Made by a program: the position numbers and the translations under genes. From positions 1-15,335 of the forward strand of contig DCEW01000105.1 of the NCBI GenBank assembly GCA_002314265.1: a DNA stretch of 15,335 nucleotides. The letters are read 5' to 3'. The DNA is from Flavobacteriales bacterium UBA1820 (GTDB lineage: Bacteria > Bacteroidota > Bacteroidia > Flavobacteriales > UBA1820). This document shows, piece by piece, positions 13,478 to 15,335 of the stretch. How positions within the stretch are numbered: position 1 is the stretch's first letter; every line of letters begins with the position of its first letter. Under the pieces are notes generated by a model. The model had not been told where the DNA came from and did not search any database. It saw only the letters and a program-made list of their open reading frames with translations.

Positions 13478-14350
13478 ATGGCAAATCTGAAAGAAATACG
13501 GTTGCGCATTGCTTCGGTGAGCTCGAACATGAAGATCACCCAGGCCATGAAGATGGTTTCGGCGGCCAAGTTCCGCCATGCTTCTGTGGCGATCGTCAAA
13601 ATGCGCCCCTATTCCGAGGCTCTCTCCGGGATTTTGGCCCGGGTCGGAGCTTCGCTCGAAGCAGGAGAAGTAAACAGTCCTTATACCACTGTAAGGCCCG
13701 AGAAAAAGGTCCTCCTTGTGGCCGTAACGTCCAACAAGGGACTTTGCGGGGCGTTCAATGCCAATGTGGTCAAGCGGGTGCGCAGCCTGCTCGCCGGGCC
13801 CTTTGCTTCGGCGCAGGTGGACATAGCGACCATCGGGTCCAAAGGCCGGGAACTCCTCTCGCGCTATTGCACCGTTTCGGCCGATTACAGCGCGGTGTAC
13901 GACAACCTGACCTATGCCGCTACGGCCCAGATCGCCCAGAAGATCATGGACGATTTCGCCGCCGGGGTGTACGACCGGGTGGAGATCGTGTACAACCGCT
14001 TCAAAAATGCAGCCACCCAGGTGCTTACCCGCGAAGAGTTTCTGCCCATGACCCTGCAGACGGGCACGGAAACGGCCGCCGCCCATACCGATTTTATCCT
14101 CGAACCCGATAGCCGCTCTATCGTCGAGAACCTCCTCCCCCAGAGCCTTCGCCTGCAGTTTTTCCGTATCCTGCGCGACAGCCTCGCCTCGGAACACGGT
14201 GCCCGGATGACAGCCATGAGTCAGGCTTCGGACAACGCCAAGGAACTCAAGGAGCAACTCACCCTCCAGTACAACAACGCCCGCCAGGCCTCCATTACCA
14301 ACCAGATCATCGAGATCGTCAGCGCAGCGGAAGCTTTGGCCGGCAAGTAA
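13478..14350 (+). CDS. atpG: F1Fo ATP synthase subunit gamma
   Basis: This 290-residue subunit is the central rotor shaft that turns inside alpha3beta3. The N-terminal helix reads LKEIRLRIASVSSNMKITQAMKMVSAAKF, recognisable by R-I-x-S-V, I-T-x-A-M-K-M-V and A-A-K-F. The central alpha/beta domain has TSNKGLCGAFN (near 87-97). The C-terminal helix carries DNAKELKEQLTLQYNNARQ and ITNQIIEIVSAAEAL, again typical. Length is normal. In this genome it is parted from atpA by 3.5 kb of lipoprotein genes, with no promoter recognised before it, so its expression may depend on readthrough. No atpD or atpC follows; the next gene is tsaB. Confidence 0.95.
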   Translation: MANLKEIRLRIASVSSNMKITQAMKMVSAAKFRHASVAIVKMRPYSEALSGILARVGASLEAGEVNSPYTTVRPEKKVLLVAVTSNKGLCGAFNANVVKRVRSLLAGPFASAQVDIATIGSKGRELLSRYCTVSADYSAVYDNLTYAATAQIAQKIMDDFAAGVYDRVEIVYNRFKNAATQVLTREEFLPMTLQTGTETAAAHTDFILEPDSRSIVENLLPQSLRLQFFRILRDSLASEHGARMTAMSQASDNAKELKEQLTLQYNNARQASITNQIIEIVSAAEALAGK

Positions 14351-14562
14351 GCCTGTCTGCCTGTCCTTCCGCCGAGAGACCCGGGGGGGGAAAAAGGGCA
14401 GAGGGAGCGCGCCGGAGCCGAAAAGAGAGCGGGGGCAGGAGAAGGAACGGAAGAGAAAAGGAGGACCCGGAGTAGGAAAAGAAGCAAGGCGCTCGTGGGA
14501 TACGAGGTCTTCCGGTGCGGCCCGACCCGGGAAAGACAGCCGGGTGTTACAGAGAAGAAACG
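14351..14562 (+). other. Purine-rich spacer between atpG and tsaB
   Basis: No gene is seen in these 212 bases. A run of eight G followed by five A (14383-14395) opens a strongly purine-rich stretch on the plus strand that continues to about 14488. Nearer tsaB an imperfectly placed hairpin (ACCCGG 14525-14530 with CCGGGT 14540-14545) lies in what would be its leader. I find no consensus promoter or terminator, so how the atp operon ends and how tsaB is transcribed remain open. Confidence 0.6.
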
Positions 14563-15249
14563 ATGGAAAAAATACTTTGTCTCGAGACGGCTACCACGAA
14601 TTGTTCGGTAGCACTTTTTGATGGGGACGAACCAATCGCTTCCCTGGAAAGCAACGACGGCGGATATTCGCACGGAGAGAAACTGCACGTATTCATCCGC
14701 CAGGTGCTCGCCCAGGGAGGGATTTCTCCCCGGGAACTTTCTGCCGTAGCGGTGAGCCGGGGACCGGGCTCGTACACGGGCCTGCGTATCGGCGTGTCGG
14801 CAGCCAAGGGCTTGGCCTATGCGTTGGAGATCCCCTTGCTGTCGGTAGGTACTCTGGCGATTATGGCGCGCATTGCCCGGGAGAAGACCTCGGCAGACTA
14901 TCTGGTGCCGATGCTCGACGCCCGAAGGATGGAGGTCTATACCGCGGTGTACGATCGGGATTTGCAGGAGGTTTCTCCGGTGGAGGCGCTCATCGTCCGT
15001 CCGGGGGCGTATGCGTCCCTTTCCCAAACGGGAAAGATGGCTTGCTTCTTCGGGGACGGGATGGACAAGTGCCGGGATTTGCTCGGCGAGGAGAATTTTT
15101 CGTTCCTTCCGGGGGTGTTCCCTTCGGCTCTCGCGATGGGAACGGAGGCGTTGTCCCGTTTGCGTGAACGTCGCTGGGAGGACGTGGCCTACTTCGAGCC
15201 GTATTATTTGAAAGATTTCGTAGGCGGTCATCCTGCTGAAAAGAAATAA
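14563..15249 (+). CDS. tsaB: tRNA t6A biosynthesis protein TsaB
   Basis: This 228-residue protein is the ASKHA-fold partner of TsaD in making N6-threonylcarbamoyl-adenosine at position 37 of ANN-decoding tRNAs. TsaB itself is an inactive-type paralog that scaffolds TsaD and TsaE. Family signs are LCLETATTNCSVALFD at the N-terminus, SHGEKLH (36-42), and the hallmark SRGPGSYTGLRIGVSAAKGLA, given here by its parts RGPGSYTGLRIG and AAKGLA. Also visible are PMLDARRMEVYTA and the C-terminal AYFEPYYLKDF. The frame opens at 14515, but homology begins at MEKILC, so 14563 is the start. It follows the ATP synthase genes in the same direction after a purine-rich spacer. Like trmD in this window it modifies tRNA position 37. 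Confidence 0.93.
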   Translation: MEKILCLETATTNCSVALFDGDEPIASLESNDGGYSHGEKLHVFIRQVLAQGGISPRELSAVAVSRGPGSYTGLRIGVSAAKGLAYALEIPLLSVGTLAIMARIAREKTSADYLVPMLDARRMEVYTAVYDRDLQEVSPVEALIVRPGAYASLSQTGKMACFFGDGMDKCRDLLGEENFSFLPGVFPSALAMGTEALSRLRERRWEDVAYFEPYYLKDFVGGHPAEKK

Positions 15250-15315
15250 GGCGGAGGTTTGTGCGCATGGGCCGTGCAGGCGGTGTGCGGGCAAGCTTCG
15301 GCGGGCAAAAAAGGC

Positions 15316-15335
15316 GGGCGTCCTTATGGACGCCC
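15316..15335. terminator. Perfect hairpin at the right edge, possibly bidirectional terminator
   Basis: GGGCGTCC, a TTAT loop and GGACGCCC make a perfect 8-bp stem that ends exactly at the window edge. On the minus strand it is followed by GCC and six T (15307-15315 region), so it can terminate a leftward gene lying to the right. It could also end tsaB transcription if a T-run follows outside the window. Confidence 0.6.

Overview
The window looks like a core chromosomal segment of a GC-rich member of the Bacteroidota, most likely a Bacteroidales bacterium (an Alistipes/Rikenellaceae-like organism would fit, but this is inferred from gene style, not proven). The evidence is promoters of the Bacteroidota type (TTG about 20 bases before TAnnTTTG), a NusB with a long N-terminal extension, an ATP synthase a subunit with a signal peptide and periplasmic N-terminus, an SCGCT-type DUF1573 lipoprotein, and TolB-like/BF3164-type lipoproteins. 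No insertion sequence, phage, CRISPR array, tRNA or rRNA was recognised.

Layout. (1) Positions 1-1846, minus strand: nusB, a DUF1573 lipoprotein gene and yajC form a leftward operon, probably ending at a hairpin at the window edge. (2) Positions 1847-2343: an intergenic region with a very good leftward promoter, a short transcribed region with two terminator-like hairpins (a candidate small RNA or nusB leader), a nusB-proximal -7 element, and a divergent rightward promoter. (3) Positions 2344-4370, plus strand: a SUI1/YciH factor, a uridine-phosphorylase-like nucleoside phosphorylase, and trmD. (4) Positions 4539-5712: a bactofilin, an AtpI/AtpZ-type small protein and an unnamed four-helix membrane protein. 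(5) Positions 5735-14350: a promoter and the ATP synthase genes in the order a, c, b, delta, alpha, then three lipoprotein genes, then gamma. (6) Positions 14563-15249: tsaB, with a hairpin at the right edge.

The F1Fo genes encode the a, c and b subunits of the membrane sector, and delta, alpha and gamma of the stalk and catalytic head. The beta and epsilon genes (atpD, atpC) are not in the window on either side, so the synthase genes are split between loci. A strong intrinsic-terminator-like hairpin lies just after atpE and may help set the high c-subunit dose.

The most unusual part is 9941-13477. Three paralogous, lipid-anchored beta-propeller-like proteins sit in the same orientation between atpA and atpG, with no recognisable promoter or terminator separating them. 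The copies are most alike at the DNA level at their two ends. The spacer before the first copy holds what looks like the decayed 3' tail of a fourth copy. Tail types alternate (relic and second copy alike; first and third alike), which suggests that a two-gene unit was duplicated and one member was then lost.
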